Positions 9,094 through 19,017 of a stretch of 64,000 nt of DNA are shown in pieces. The notes beneath the pieces were generated by a model. It was given only the letters and a program-made list of their open reading frames with translations, was not told where the DNA came from and ran no database searches. Position 1 is the stretch's first letter. Each line of letters begins with the position of its first letter. The translations under genes were made by a program, and so were the position numbers. Origin of the DNA: Acholoe squamosa (lineage: Eukaryota > Annelida > Polychaeta > Phyllodocida > Polynoidae); contig OX439050.1 of assembly GCA_949317995.1 (NCBI GenBank), forward strand, positions 620,001 to 684,000, given 5' to 3'.

Positions 9094-11664
9094 TCAGACG
9101 GGTGTGGGTGGGTGGCTTCTGTCCCGCAAGTCTCCCTCCTGCATTATTGATCCCGTCAAAGCCGGGCACTGCAGCTCTGTGGCTGCGACCGTAGACCAGG
9201 TTAAGGCGTCGTCGACATCGGGAGTGTGGGTGATTGGGAAGGCCATGTTATTTAAATAGTGTACAAGCCGGACCCGGATATCCTCATTTTCCACACCTGA
9301 TGACTCAATGGTTTCTAACACCCGGATGGGTGCTTGGACTACCGGAGGTAGGTTTAAACGGATGTGTCCAATAGCGGATGTGGTATGAGTCACAAGCATA
9401 AGGTAGGTCTCCCACTGAATACACAATCCTACTTCCGCTACCTGCCTTAAGGACCCTATGATGGGACCCCTAGTCGGCAAAACCACTTGTCCAATATCTA
9501 GTACTACTGATAAAAAAATTGTATGGACCTCCTCCTTCACAGCCAGTTGTAAGTAAACCCCATTCCTTAATCTACGCCTGCGTTCTAAAATCTGCATTAC
9601 CAATAATGCTCCCAACAGAAACACCACTACTACCAATAATACTAGCATAACTAAGTGTGCTAAATTCCAGCCCATAACAGTTATTGTAGAATCTCCATTT
9701 TCATATCCCACACAACCACCAGCCTCTGCCGTTGGTCTCTGTGTTAAAGCTAATGTCAGTAGTGCCATTCGATGTCGTCTCCAGATTAGAGCTATAACCA
9801 CCATTGCTGCAGCAATTACTAGCATGACAATCAACCCATGCGCTGCCCGCTCTCCTAATCTTTTAGCCTGTTCATTATAAATCTCTTTCCAGCCCCCTCC
9901 TCTCTGTTGTGGGGCCTGCCTTATTCTCTGAGCAAGTGAATGAATGTCCATTAATCTTAACTGTCCTGTGTTTCCCTCCACTGCAGGCTCTTTATACCCC
10001 TGTAACGGATTGCTGACAACCCAGGGCTCTCTGGCCGTGCCCATTTGCACCTGCTTAGACAGATTGAAGACTGTTATAAACATTGAATTAAGTGGGAATT
10101 CCACAGATGTCTGTTGTGACACCGTGTCACAGGCACGCAAAGTAAAAGGAATCCATAACTTGTCCTCTACTTTCAATCCACAATTGCATCTTAAATTGAC
10201 CAGTGCATAATTCCTGATCATAATCTTTTCCGGAGGGTCGTTATCACACACCAATGTTGCCTCATTTCCACCAGTTGACAACAGTATCGTGCTATCGTTG
10301 GTATGAGTGGAGTAATCCTCATACACAGGGTTAATGACATACGTGGCACGGCACGTTTCTATAATGTCATCCTCCCCCTCTCTCAATAAAGCAGCAAGAC
10401 AGGTTTTGCTCTGTAATGGCTTCAGATAAATCATGTTGGAGCACATCATTAAGTGGTCCCCCACACAATTTCCATACCCCTCAAAGGGTGTGTAATATTT
10501 TCTGTCCAGTGAAACAGCCACCTGTGATGGTAAGTTCTGTATTATTGTGGCTGCGGAGTAGGTTGAATTCTCCAGGTGCACAGGGACATGTACTGATTTA
10601 ATGTGAAATACCCTAAATAGGTGTGATTCTGAGGACACTGCAACCTTTAAAAAGACTATAAGCGTTCCCTGTCCAAGGAGAAAAAACACTCCCCCTGAAT
10701 TATAGTAATGGCTTGGATCCATAAAGGCTATTTCAAATCTGGGGTACTCGTGCCGTAGCCGTTCGGACAATGATATGAGAGAATTCTTAAGTGTTTCTGG
10801 CGGCACAATATCTGCTGTTAAATGTCCCCTTAATAGGCCCTGAACTCCCCTGGCAAATTCAGACACCCGTAAAAGTGATGTTTGTGCAAATGAAACAAGG
10901 GTTAAGTATTGTGCCAGTTTTGCAGATACTACAGACTGGGCAGCCTTCTGTACCTCTATTTGGGTGCTAACAATCCCCAGTGCTGTGCCTATGAACCTCA
11001 ATTTGTCATTTAAAGTTATAATATCCCTGTCTAACTTAGTTATGTGATTTGACACAGAATTGAAGTTAATAGCTGTCTCATTTGCCAATTCAGCCAACTC
11101 ATCCCTTATGGCCTGCATATTTGCTCCTTGTGTTAGGGTGATTCGTCGTAGCGCACGGAGGTCTGAATCCTTAGCGACCCCAAACACATATTTTAGGAGT
11201 GTCGAGCCAGCCGCCAGTAACGCCCTCTTCCCCCTAATCTGGTCCCACATGTACACAGAATTAGGGACTGATTCCATAATCTCCTTAATCTGATAGGCTT
11301 GTAGATGGAACAATTGCTGTGTTATTGCATGCAGTGTAGCAACCAATGTAGCAGTTTGGTTGCACATTTCCTTAAAAGCAATCTTTGCCTTTCTATTTAC
11401 AAAGTGAAATCTTTTCTGGCATACTGGAATTGGTGGATCTCTGCCTATAGAACTATTAAACCATGGTATATCTGTATGGAAGACAGCCAACATGTGTGAT
11501 TCATCTGCATTTGATATCAGTCTCCCTGGAGTAAATATCACTCCATGCTCTGAAAGAACTCTAGTTTTTGTATGGAATTCATATCGCAAATTTTCCAATC
11601 CTAAAATCACATTTTTCTGCCATAACAGGCATATTATTACAAGTGTCATGTATACAGCAGCCAT
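9094..11664 (-). CDS. env: Element D envelope glycoprotein, F-protein-like class I fusion architecture (856 aa)
   Basis: I place the start at the ATG at 11664, because it begins a hydrophobic signal peptide (MAAVYMTLVIICLLW). The frame is open 22 codons further up without an ATG, so a spliced leader is possible. A furin-type RGKR lies at 11235-11224 and is followed by an Ala/Leu/Gly-rich segment (ALLAAGSTLLKYVFG), like the fusion peptides of Errantivirus and baculovirus F-type Env. A long heptad-repeat-like region follows. A membrane segment lies near residues 608-628 and a second hydrophobic stretch near 666-690, then about 165 residues of unknown tail. The frame is intact. Confidence 0.9.
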   Translation of the reverse strand: MAAVYMTLVIICLLWQKNVILGLENLRYEFHTKTRVLSEHGVIFTPGRLISNADESHMLAVFHTDIPWFNSSIGRDPPIPVCQKRFHFVNRKAKIAFKEMCNQTATLVATLHAITQQLFHLQAYQIKEIMESVPNSVYMWDQIRGKRALLAAGSTLLKYVFGVAKDSDLRALRRITLTQGANMQAIRDELAELANETAINFNSVSNHITKLDRDIITLNDKLRFIGTALGIVSTQIEVQKAAQSVVSAKLAQYLTLVSFAQTSLLRVSEFARGVQGLLRGHLTADIVPPETLKNSLISLSERLRHEYPRFEIAFMDPSHYYNSGGVFFLLGQGTLIVFLKVAVSSESHLFRVFHIKSVHVPVHLENSTYSAATIIQNLPSQVAVSLDRKYYTPFEGYGNCVGDHLMMCSNMIYLKPLQSKTCLAALLREGEDDIIETCRATYVINPVYEDYSTHTNDSTILLSTGGNEATLVCDNDPPEKIMIRNYALVNLRCNCGLKVEDKLWIPFTLRACDTVSQQTSVEFPLNSMFITVFNLSKQVQMGTAREPWVVSNPLQGYKEPAVEGNTGQLRLMDIHSLAQRIRQAPQQRGGGWKEIYNEQAKRLGERAAHGLIVMLVIAAAMVVIALIWRRHRMALLTLALTQRPTAEAGGCVGYENGDSTITVMGWNLAHLVMLVLLVVVVFLLGALLVMQILERRRRLRNGVYLQLAVKEEVHTIFLSVVLDIGQVVLPTRGPIIGSLRQVAEVGLCIQWETYLMLVTHTTSAIGHIRLNLPPVVQAPIRVLETIESSGVENEDIRVRLVHYLNNMAFPITHTPDVDDALTWSTVAATELQCPALTGSIMQEGDLRDRSHPPTPV

Positions 11665-12144
11665 GGTGTTATCTTCAAGTATCCTGTTTTGCTCTTCCTT
11701 GTTCCTATTCAATAATTCTGTTTTGTCCACATTCTTGGAAACAGGACGCTAGGAGTCTGGGTTTTCCCCATGCGCATACTAACCATTAATGGGCCATAAG
11801 GGACTGCTGCCAACCCACAACCCCTTTCACTCCCGGACCCACGTATCCTGCTTGCTGGGAATGAGTTATGGAGATGAGGCTAGAGCCGCTTCCCTTAGAG
11901 GGCCATAAAAGGGCCATAAACCTTCCTGCCTCCCACAGGAGGGAGAGGCATGTTGATTAAATTCTGTGTTTCCTAGAAATCAGGATGTTGGAAATACCAG
12001 CCTATTTTTAGCAATGTCCTTTTCCTGACGTCATGGCCAAGGGACATCCGTGTTATTTTTAGGTATTGGGGTTTTCCATATTGTTGTATCCTCCTTAAAT
12101 AGTGGAGGGTACTGCTCCCACTCAAACACACTTCCTTATCCGTG
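11665..12144. other. Element D pol-env interval containing the putative antisense promoter
   Basis: No sense-strand gene is seen. On the plus strand it contains a CArG-like CCATAAAAGG followed by a second CCATAAA-type site (about 11904-11921), a perfect palindromic CRE (12026-12033) and a TATA-like TTAAATAG (12095-12102) ahead of the antisense ORF. Confidence 0.55.
12026..12102 (+). promoter_or_regulatory. Putative promoter of the element D antisense gene (CRE plus TATA-like box)
   Basis: TGACGTCA at 12026-12033 is the full palindromic CRE/ATF site. TTAAATAG at 12095-12102 sits 43 nt before the antisense ATG at 12145, which gives a very short leader if it works as a TATA box. Motifs are direct observation; use as a promoter is inferred. 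Confidence 0.45.
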
Positions 12145-13009
12145 ATGACGACGACACGCTCATTCTACCGAAGGCACGTGGAGCTGCTCTCCGGAGTAGA
12201 TTGCACCCTTCACTTCCCTACACAGGGCCTATTGCCAGGCACCCATCTCATCATCACTATTCCACCTGCCATCAGTACTGGAGACAGTCGTATCAGAACC
12301 ACCGCCCTACTATGTGATTACATAGGCCCTAGGCGGGACATCCTGCAGCATGCATGCAATGCATCACTCAGCCCTACGGATCTGAGAGATGGTGCTGCTG
12401 TCGCGTGTAATGACACCATTACAATTGACGAGGATCCATCACCAGCCGAAACTGTCCTTTACGGCGACGGAACTAACAACAACCAACCAGCCTTCATCTA
12501 TCATTCCACTGGGCCAGCTGCTTCCGTGTCTGGCCCCTCGGTAGGCCAGCAGTCAACTCAGGGCACAATGGTGTACCATGAGTCGGCATTAGCACGTCAA
12601 TCCATACACAAGATTAGTGTCGACACCGGGCGCACGCAGGCAGAGGTGGTCCAAAGCATCACTGAAGGGGCCAACAAAAGAGGGCATGTACCATCACAAG
12701 GCACCAACACCCCCGATCCTTCCAAACAGAGAAAGGTCTACACCCAGGAGGTTTACTGTACTCAGGTAAGTGTAGCACATTATGCCTCTGGTCCCTGGTG
12801 TATAGATGCTGTTGGTATCCGATGTGATCCCCTCGCTGCCGACCATTCAAGTGAGCAATCATCCCTCTGTGTCCCTGCTTTAAGTGTGTTAAGGCTATGC
12901 TGGTTACTTTTCCCTTTTTCCCATGTTAAGTAGTTAGTATTATTGAAAATTCCCCTTTTATCAGGTGACCACTACTGTGCCTTATTTGTGTATTTTTTCC
13001 TCTTTCTAA
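12145..13009 (+). CDS. Putative spliced antisense gene of element D (exons 12145-12765 and 12965-13009; 221 aa)
   Basis: On the strand opposite to gag-pol-env, an ATG at 12145 opens a 207-codon exon ending at a consensus donor (CAG|GTAAGT, 12763-12771). A polypyrimidine tract and acceptor (CCCCTTTTATCAG|G) end at 12964. The 199-bp intron is phase 0, and exon 2 adds 14 codons and a TAA at 13007-13009, overlapping the 3' end of pol on the other strand. The product is Thr/Ser-rich, with no signal peptide, membrane segment or basic zipper, and no family is recognised. An antisense intron would survive retrotransposition because the genomic RNA is the other strand. The position recalls antisense genes of deltaretroviruses, but there is no sequence evidence of relationship. 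Confidence 0.5.
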
Positions 13010-16000
13010 GATTATATCTGGACACATTATGTGTCTCCCTCTTATTACTAATTTGTTTGGCCTTATCGAGGCCCGGGTGTTGTGGGCTGTAGGGGTTGGG
13101 TGGGTTGGCCATACGGCAGTCCCCCTCTCCCACTGCCCAATTTCTGCTTCGGCACGTCTTAGAGCTGAGCCTATCGCAATTCGCTGTAATGTCAGATAAC
13201 TGACCACCACAGCTCTGGGGTCCGTTGCCCAATATTGCTTCTGCAGATTCAGTTTTCCGCATGTCACTGTCTGTGACTTCCTTGTTAACAGTTAGCTTTT
13301 GTTGCTGTTCCCTGTTACTTTTTTCGGTAGTTGTGCTAATTGAATCATTTACCTCTTTTGTGACAGTTAGCTCTGTTGGCTGTTCCCTGTCTTTTTCTTT
13401 GACATCCTCTTTATCTGTATCATATCCGGATTTATCTTTTTTGTTTGCAGTTAGCTCCTTAAGCTGTTCCCTGCCTTTGTTTTTTGTATTTGTGTGATCT
13501 GCTGTCAGAGACGGTTTGTTTAGAGGTTCATCCTCTGTACCTTCATCATCCTCCAATTCCTCTTCTTCCCCATCTACCTTTGCTGTTGCCGGTGCCCATG
13601 GCTTGTATGCTCTTTTTAGTTTACATACATTGTATTTTCTTGGGAGTTCTTTCCCTAGATTTAGTGAGTACAACTTCACCAAATGATCTCCCAGTATTTG
13701 ACAAATTCTGAAAGGACCCCGAAACTTAGCAGAAAACTTACTGACACTATTTGCCGTGCATGAAGGGTCATGAATATAGACCAAGTCCCCAAGTTGGAAC
13801 TTAGCTGGTCTGGCCTTCTCATCCAGCCTATCACGCATTTGCTTCTCATATACGTCTGTGACTTTGTTTGCCATTTCTCTGAATAGTTGCACCATTCTAT
13901 GTGTCAACATGAATCTTTCATTGTCTGTTGCAGCAGCCGCCTGGGCAGCGTATTCCTCAGAAGGGACCTCATCCAGGCACATTGGGAGGGGATCACTCCC
14001 ATGAACTAGCTGGTAGGGCGCAAAACCCGTGCGCGTACTGATTGTGGACCTTATCGTCCAGAGTGCGACAGGAAGGATCTGTGGCCACGAAGTATGGTCG
14101 GTAGTGATGTAGTGGGCGATGAGGTCTTCAAGAGTCCGGTGACTCCTTTCCACCCTTCCATGACAGCGGGCCAGCCGTCCAGTACTGAACGACTGTCTAC
14201 ATCCCACTCTAGAGGTGACCTCTCTATGGAGTCGTGCGATATAACTAGGACCCCTATCACTACTAAGTCGTTCCACCTTCCCAAAACGGCACACAATCCC
14301 TGTAATGAAACATTGAGCGGATGTATGAGCTTTAATATCTTTAACTGCAAAGGCTTCAATCCATCCTGTAAGAACATCAACAAACGACAGGATGTACCGT
14401 GACCCACAAGATGCCCTTACCAATGGCCCGATCGCGTCCGTCTGCCAGACCTCACCGAATCTGGAGGGTCTTTCCCAGGACTTGGCAGGAGCTCTAGGAA
14501 GCGGTGTGCTCTTTCTCAAGGCACAGACACCACAGGACCTAACATATGCGACTAAATCCTTATTTAGCGTCTTCCACCAGTACCTAGATGTAACCTTCTC
14601 CATGAGCGCGGTTCGTCCGACATGACCACCCACCAGAATGTCATTGTGCAGCCTGTGAAGGACGTCTGGGACCAAGGCCTGCGGCACTATCATCTGTGGA
14701 CGTATCTTCATAGCACCAACTATTCTTGCTTTATTTTTTATCTGAGGAAAGTGACATAAGATGCCGGGTGGCAACACTTCCGTAAAATGTGATTGTGCCA
14801 CTATATTCTTTGCCACCTCCGGATCATCTGGCAATACCTCTCCCACGAGGTAACTGTGCAGCTGTCTGCATTTAGTGTCTTTCTTTTGCTCCCGTATTAT
14901 ATTTTCTATACTGAGACTGTCCTCCTGGATTGCCTGATTCACCATTAACTCTGAGCCCACCTCTGGGTCACACTCCTCCGGATCTGGATCGCCCTCCTGG
15001 GTGCGACTCAGGTAATCTGCCAGGTGATGATTACGACCAGCCTCATAGATAATCTTCACGTCAAAAGCGGACAAGTACAGCCCCCACCTACGTATCCTAG
15101 GTGTTGGGCTTTTGCTGGCACTGCCAAGCAGTGACAATAATGGCTTGTGGTCTGTAACCACTGTGACTTTGGACTCCTGTAGCATATCTTCAAAATGCTT
15201 CATAGCTCTAATGACTGCAACCCCTTCCTTTTGAGAAATAGGGTAGTTCTTCTCTCTGTCATTTAGAACACATCCCCAAAATGATATGGGTCTGTAAATG
15301 CCATCAATTTTGTGTGTAAGAGCTGCACCAGCTGCGATGTCACAACTATCTGTGAGCAAAAAATATTCCTTGTTGGGGTCGGCATGTATCAACAACGGTG
15401 GTCCTTTGAACCATGCTTTTGCAGTATTAAAAGCCTCCTCGCACTCTGGCGACCAATTAAACTTGACTCCCTTTTTTGTCAATTGGTAGATTGGGTACAA
15501 TATCTTTGATACACCTGGGAAATAGTCACGGTAATAATTTACCAACCCTAGGAATGATTGAGTAGCTTTTAAATTTTTCGGCCTTCTGAACTCACCTATT
15601 TTCCTCAACAACCGTGGCTGCGCTTTCACGCCTTCAGATGACAAGGTATGCCCCAAGAATTCCAGTTCGTTCCTGCACAGCGTACATTTTTTTGGTTTCA
15701 AGGTAAGTTGCGACCTAATTAATGCCTGAAGCACCAACTCTAGGCTCTCCAGGTGCTCCTCAAATGTTGAATTAAATACGATGATATCGTCTAAATAGGC
15801 TAACACATTCTTCCCCATGATTCCCCTGAGTGCCAATGATAGCACCTTGGTGAAGTGGAATCCAGAATTATTTAAACCAAAAGGAACTACTGTGTAGCTG
15901 TATGTACCAGTTTGACATTCAAATGAGACATATTTCCTGGACTCTGGTTCAATAGTGATCTGGTGGTACCCACTGATCAAGTCTAGGGTACTAAAGATGG

Positions 16001-17267
16001 TTGGTTTCTTATAACTGATTAACTGGTATAAGCTTCTTACGGTTGGCTGGTACACTGGCTCCTTTTTGCAGATCTGATTCATCAATCTCAAATCTAAGCA
16101 CATCCTCTTTTTTGGTTTCTCACCATCTTCCGCTTTCTTTTCCACAATTACTAGTGGGCTACGCCACAAACTGTCAGACACTTCTATTATATTCAGATCC
16201 AAAAGTTCCTGAACCTGGGCATCTATGATTTCCATCTTCTTTGGGGAATGTCTAAATGGTCTACAGGGAGGGGGGCCTTGTGATTCATCAACCCTTATCT
16301 TCATAGGGGCCAGGTCACACCTACCTATTTCCTTCATAGAGAAGGCAAATGCTTTTCTGTTCCTTTTCAACATTTGGAGAAGAGACCTCTTCTGTCCCTC
16401 ATCCAAGCATGATCCTGTCAGATCCAGAGCCCCAAATCCTTCTTCCTCCCCTTGTGCTTCCACACTTTCTATGTTTGCATCCTGTATATTGTTAGTTAGA
16501 AGTGTCTCCATTGTATTTAGCACAGGTCTAGGTGTACCAGTCACTCCAACCAAACATTCCACTGTCTCTTTGCCAATGTCTGGCATATAGTAGCCCTTCT
16601 CAGCATACCCCAATATAACATCTTTTGAAATCTGTACACTGTTATCTGTGGGGTTCATCACCTTTATCCATGGTACTCCGTTCCCATCATATGTACAGCA
16701 CTCCACAAGTACTGGAGCTGTCAGAGCTGGTTCAAAAACCATTTCTGACCTTTCAGTCCCCGAACTTAAACCTACTGGAATAATCTGCTCCGACATAGGT
16801 GGCACTACATAGGATCTCAAGGATGTCACTGCAATCCCCTGAAAAAATTTTATCACCTTTTTTCCAAAATCCATATCTGAACGGGTAGCAATTAACAAAT
16901 CTCTCCCTATAATTATATCATACAAAAGTTTCCTCACCACCTGAAAGTCAAAAACCACTGGAACTTCTGCTATATGAAATGCAAGTCTAACTGTGCTCAC
17001 AATCTCTGTCCTCGAGGAGTCTCCTAGTGCCAAGGATTGAAGCCCTGTTTCAAATCTCTCAACAATACATTCTGCTGGTAACTGACCCAATAGACTTTCA
17101 CTTATAAAACTATGAGATGCACCACTATCTAGCACCCCCATCTGCCATGATTTCCCTATTTTCAGCTTTATCTGTACTGGCTTGTCTTTATCTGGAATTT
17201 CCCCTACTTCCTTTGACCGCGCCTCACACGAAATAAGCTCTACTTCCGTGAGAGGCCATTCTGGCCG
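12972..17267 (-). CDS. pol: Element D Pol polyprotein: protease, RT, RNase H, integrase
   Basis: This frame is -1 relative to gag and is open from the slippery site at 17273-17267; the first ATG in it (17141) is already at the protease. Protease has D-S-G-A at codons 4-8 from that ATG, RT YLDD near 450 (about 15795), RNase H TDSCD near 595, the integrase zinc domain (H-H, CGVC) near 830-870, and a D-D-E core with QTDAIGP, SSDRGP and an E in GRVERSHR. A GPF module and a Lys/Glu-rich, repetitive tail follow. All catalytic motifs are present and the frame is unbroken. The last about 35 bp overlap exon 2 of the antisense gene. Confidence 0.93.
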   Translation of the reverse strand, partial: RPEWPLTEVELISCEARSKEVGEIPDKDKPVQIKLKIGKSWQMGVLDSGASHSFISESLLGQLPAECIVERFETGLQSLALGDSSRTEIVSTVRLAFHIAEVPVVFDFQVVRKLLYDIIIGRDLLIATRSDMDFGKKVIKFFQGIAVTSLRSYVVPPMSEQIIPVGLSSGTERSEMVFEPALTAPVLVECCTYDGNGVPWIKVMNPTDNSVQISKDVILGYAEKGYYMPDIGKETVECLVGVTGTPRPVLNTMETLLTNNIQDANIESVEAQGEEEGFGALDLTGSCLDEGQKRSLLQMLKRNRKAFAFSMKEIGRCDLAPMKIRVDESQGPPPCRPFRHSPKKMEIIDAQVQELLDLNIIEVSDSLWRSPLVIVEKKAEDGEKPKKRMCLDLRLMNQICKKEPVYQPTVRSLYQLISYKKPTIFSTLDLISGYHQITIEPESRKYVSFECQTGTYSYTVVPFGLNNSGFHFTKVLSLALRGIMGKNVLAYLDDIIVFNSTFEEHLESLELVLQALIRSQLTLKPKKCTLCRNELEFLGHTLSSEGVKAQPRLLRKIGEFRRPKNLKATQSFLGLVNYYRDYFPGVSKILYPIYQLTKKGVKFNWSPECEEAFNTAKAWFKGPPLLIHADPNKEYFLLTDSCDIAAGAALTHKIDGIYRPISFWGCVLNDREKNYPISQKEGVAVIRAMKHFEDMLQESKVTVVTDHKPLLSLLGSASKSPTPRIRRWGLYLSAFDVKIIYEAGRNHHLADYLSRTQEGDPDPEECDPEVGSELMVNQAIQEDSLSIENIIREQKKDTKCRQLHSYLVGEVLPDDPEVAKNIVAQSHFTEVLPPGILCHFPQIKNKARIVGAMKIRPQMIVPQALVPDVLHRLHNDILVGGHVGRTALMEKVTSRYWWKTLNKDLVAYVRSCGVCALRKSTPLPRAPAKSWERPSRFGEVWQTDAIGPLVRASCGSRYILSFVDVLTGWIEAFAVKDIKAHTSAQCFITGIVCRFGKVERLSSDRGPSYIARLHREVTSRVGCRQSFSTGRLARCHGRVERSHRTLEDLIAHYITTDHTSWPQILPVALWTIRSTISTRTGFAPYQLVHGSDPLPMCLDEVPSEEYAAQAAAATDNERFMLTHRMVQLFREMANKVTDVYEKQMRDRLDEKARPAKFQLGDLVYIHDPSCTANSVSKFSAKFRGPFRICQILGDHLVKLYSLNLGKELPRKYNVCKLKRAYKPWAPATAKVDGEEEELEDDEGTEDEPLNKPSLTADHTNTKNKGREQLKELTANKKDKSGYDTDKEDVKEKDREQPTELTVTKEVNDSISTTTEKSNREQQQKLTVNKEVTDSDMRKTESAEAILGNGPQSCGGQLSDITANCDRLSSKTCRSRNWAVGEGDCRMANPPNPYSPQHPGLDKAKQISNKRETHNVSRYNLRKRKKYTNKAQ

Positions 17268-17273
17268 TTTCCC
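17221..17273 (-). promoter_or_regulatory. Element D gag-pol -1 frameshift site (G GGA AAC)
   Basis: In the gag frame the heptamer reads G GGA AAC at 17273-17267, which fits X XXY YYZ exactly. It lies 25 nt before the gag stop (17242-17240). Pol is in the -1 frame and is open from here. Downstream, 17256-17247 can pair with 17230-17221 (10 positions with one central mismatch), 10 nt after the heptamer. Confidence 0.75.
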
Positions 17274-18922
17274 TGATCTTTTCTAAAACGGCCCTGGCCA
17301 TATTGGTTTCCATTTGCCTTTGGCCCTTCTTTCTGCAGCTTGGTTTTTAGCCAGTAACAGGCCTCTGTAGAGTGGGTGTTTGACTCATGGATAACACAGT
17401 AGGGTGTGCCGTCTTCCATCCGGTTTCTCTGTTGATGGTTCCACTGACGGCTACCGCCCCCTCCATGTGTTGCTCCACGGCCCCCCCTTGGAGCATTGAA
17501 TCCACCCCTTCCAGGGTGTGACTGCCTTGTCTGCCATGGCTTCGCAGTGGCACCCTCAGATGCATTTGCACCACCATTTGCAGATGTTGTTGACATCGCA
17601 GCCAGCAATGCCCCAGCCAGTTGGTTTACATCCGACGGCTGTCCTATACCATTGGCTAATGAGGAAGCCCCCATCATTTCAGGTGCCTGTATAACTGCCA
17701 TTGTCTTCTTAGGTCTCTCCACAGCTTCCACTCTACATGCCACATTAACTGCCTGTTCAAAATCAGCTGGGTTCTGTATAGCTACTTGCTTTCCGATGTT
17801 GGTCTCCAATCCATCAATAAATGCAGCCAGTAGCACTTCCTTTGTAATGCCAGTACGGGCCTGGTGTTGTCTCAATAATCCTGCATATTCCAATACAGTC
17901 TGTCCTCTTCCCTGTTTCACTGAGAACATGTCTTTATGCTTCTGCCATGTCGGCCTTTTATCACTGAATATATCGCATACTTTCGCCTTTAAATGGTCAT
18001 ATGTGTCTTTATCTGTTGCATTAAGCAGCTTAGCCCATGATGCTGCCCTGTCCTCCAGGCCGTGTAGGGCCATGGCCAGCTTCTGTGCTTCCGACCATGT
18101 ATATATTTGGCTAAGTGAATCAATCTGATCAAAGTATGTATCCACAAATTCATCTGGTTTACCACCAAACTTTGGTAACCGAAGGTTCGGCCAGCGTCCT
18201 TGATTCTCGTTCTCCGGCATTGTGGGGTTGTTGTGTGCAGGGGTGTCGGCCGTTGGTAAGTTTAGCTCCTGGTATATAGGACTACTTGGGGTACCTTCCA
18301 AGGCCTCAGGAGAAGAATACCTTTCACGTCTCTGTAGATCACTAGTGTACTGCTGGAGTACACCTGTTGACACCCTGAGCTGCTGTGCAGAGATCGCACC
18401 CCCTTGGTTTGTGGGGCTCTCTTCAAATGAGAGTTGTCGAACAGCTCCAGAGCCAGGTATATGAACGGTTGCCTCTCCCGAGGTTGATTGTACCGCTCTT
18501 TTATCCTGGTGTCGGACTAACTTCTGAGAAACAAGTGTTCTGTCTGAGTACTTTTGTCCAACGTTGTCACTAGGCTTACACAAGACCTCCTTCCTAGGAG
18601 TTTGTTGTGGTTCTGCGATCACTGGAGGGGTGGCTGTGCCAAGTGAACACAGCGGTAGGCTATCGATCCGTTCGTTACTCGACTGGGTTGCCGACTGATT
18701 GTCCAAGTCCCTCACTGGCAGCACATGTTGTACGTTCTGTGGCCAGCCCAATAGTCTCTCAGCCTCTCTAGGTGTATACTATTTACCACCTATGAAGACT
18801 CTATTAGTGTCCAAGTAAACCTCAAGGGCTGGACCCTTGGCACGTGTGTGCCTCTCAGGTATGAGAACTGGTGTGGCGGTTGGATTTGGCTCTCTCTCTC
18901 CTTCCCTTTCCTCAGTCGACAT
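17240..18922 (-). CDS. gag: Element D Gag, with an in-frame TAG at codon 48
   Basis: An ATG at 18922 opens 47 codons. A TAG at 18781-18779 follows, and the same frame then continues without a break to the stop at 17242-17240. The sequence on both sides of the TAG reads as one domain, so the stop is either a nonsense change or a recoded codon. If it is not read through, the next ATG in the frame is at 18220. A capsid-like core lies near codons 255-420 (FGGKPDEFVDTYFDQI onward). Near the end there is a C-X2-H-X4-H-X4-C knuckle, a type seen in some Ty3/Gypsy Gags, then Gly/Arg/Gln-rich sequence. Confidence 0.85.
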
Positions 18923-19004
18923 ACTCCATGTAAAAGTTCATGATTGGTGCTTTTTTCTAATGTCAATGTGTGGTCAGTGTGTCAGTATCAGCATCAGCCT
19001 GTTT

Positions 19005-19017
19005 GGATTCTCCACCA
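19005..19017 (-). other. Element D primer binding site (tRNA not identified)
   Basis: TGGTGGAGAATCC lies on the minus strand directly after the 5' LTR end (ACA). It begins with the expected TGG complementary to a tRNA CCA end. I could not match the rest to a nuclear tRNA I know. Confidence 0.55.

Noticed and set aside
12659-12862. 67-codon minus-strand ORF between env and pol of element D
   Set aside because: Lies opposite the antisense exon, is short and has no independent support.
19005-19017. Assignment of the element D PBS to a specific tRNA
   Set aside because: The 3' end it implies (GGATTCTCCACCA) does not match a nuclear animal tRNA that I can recall with confidence.
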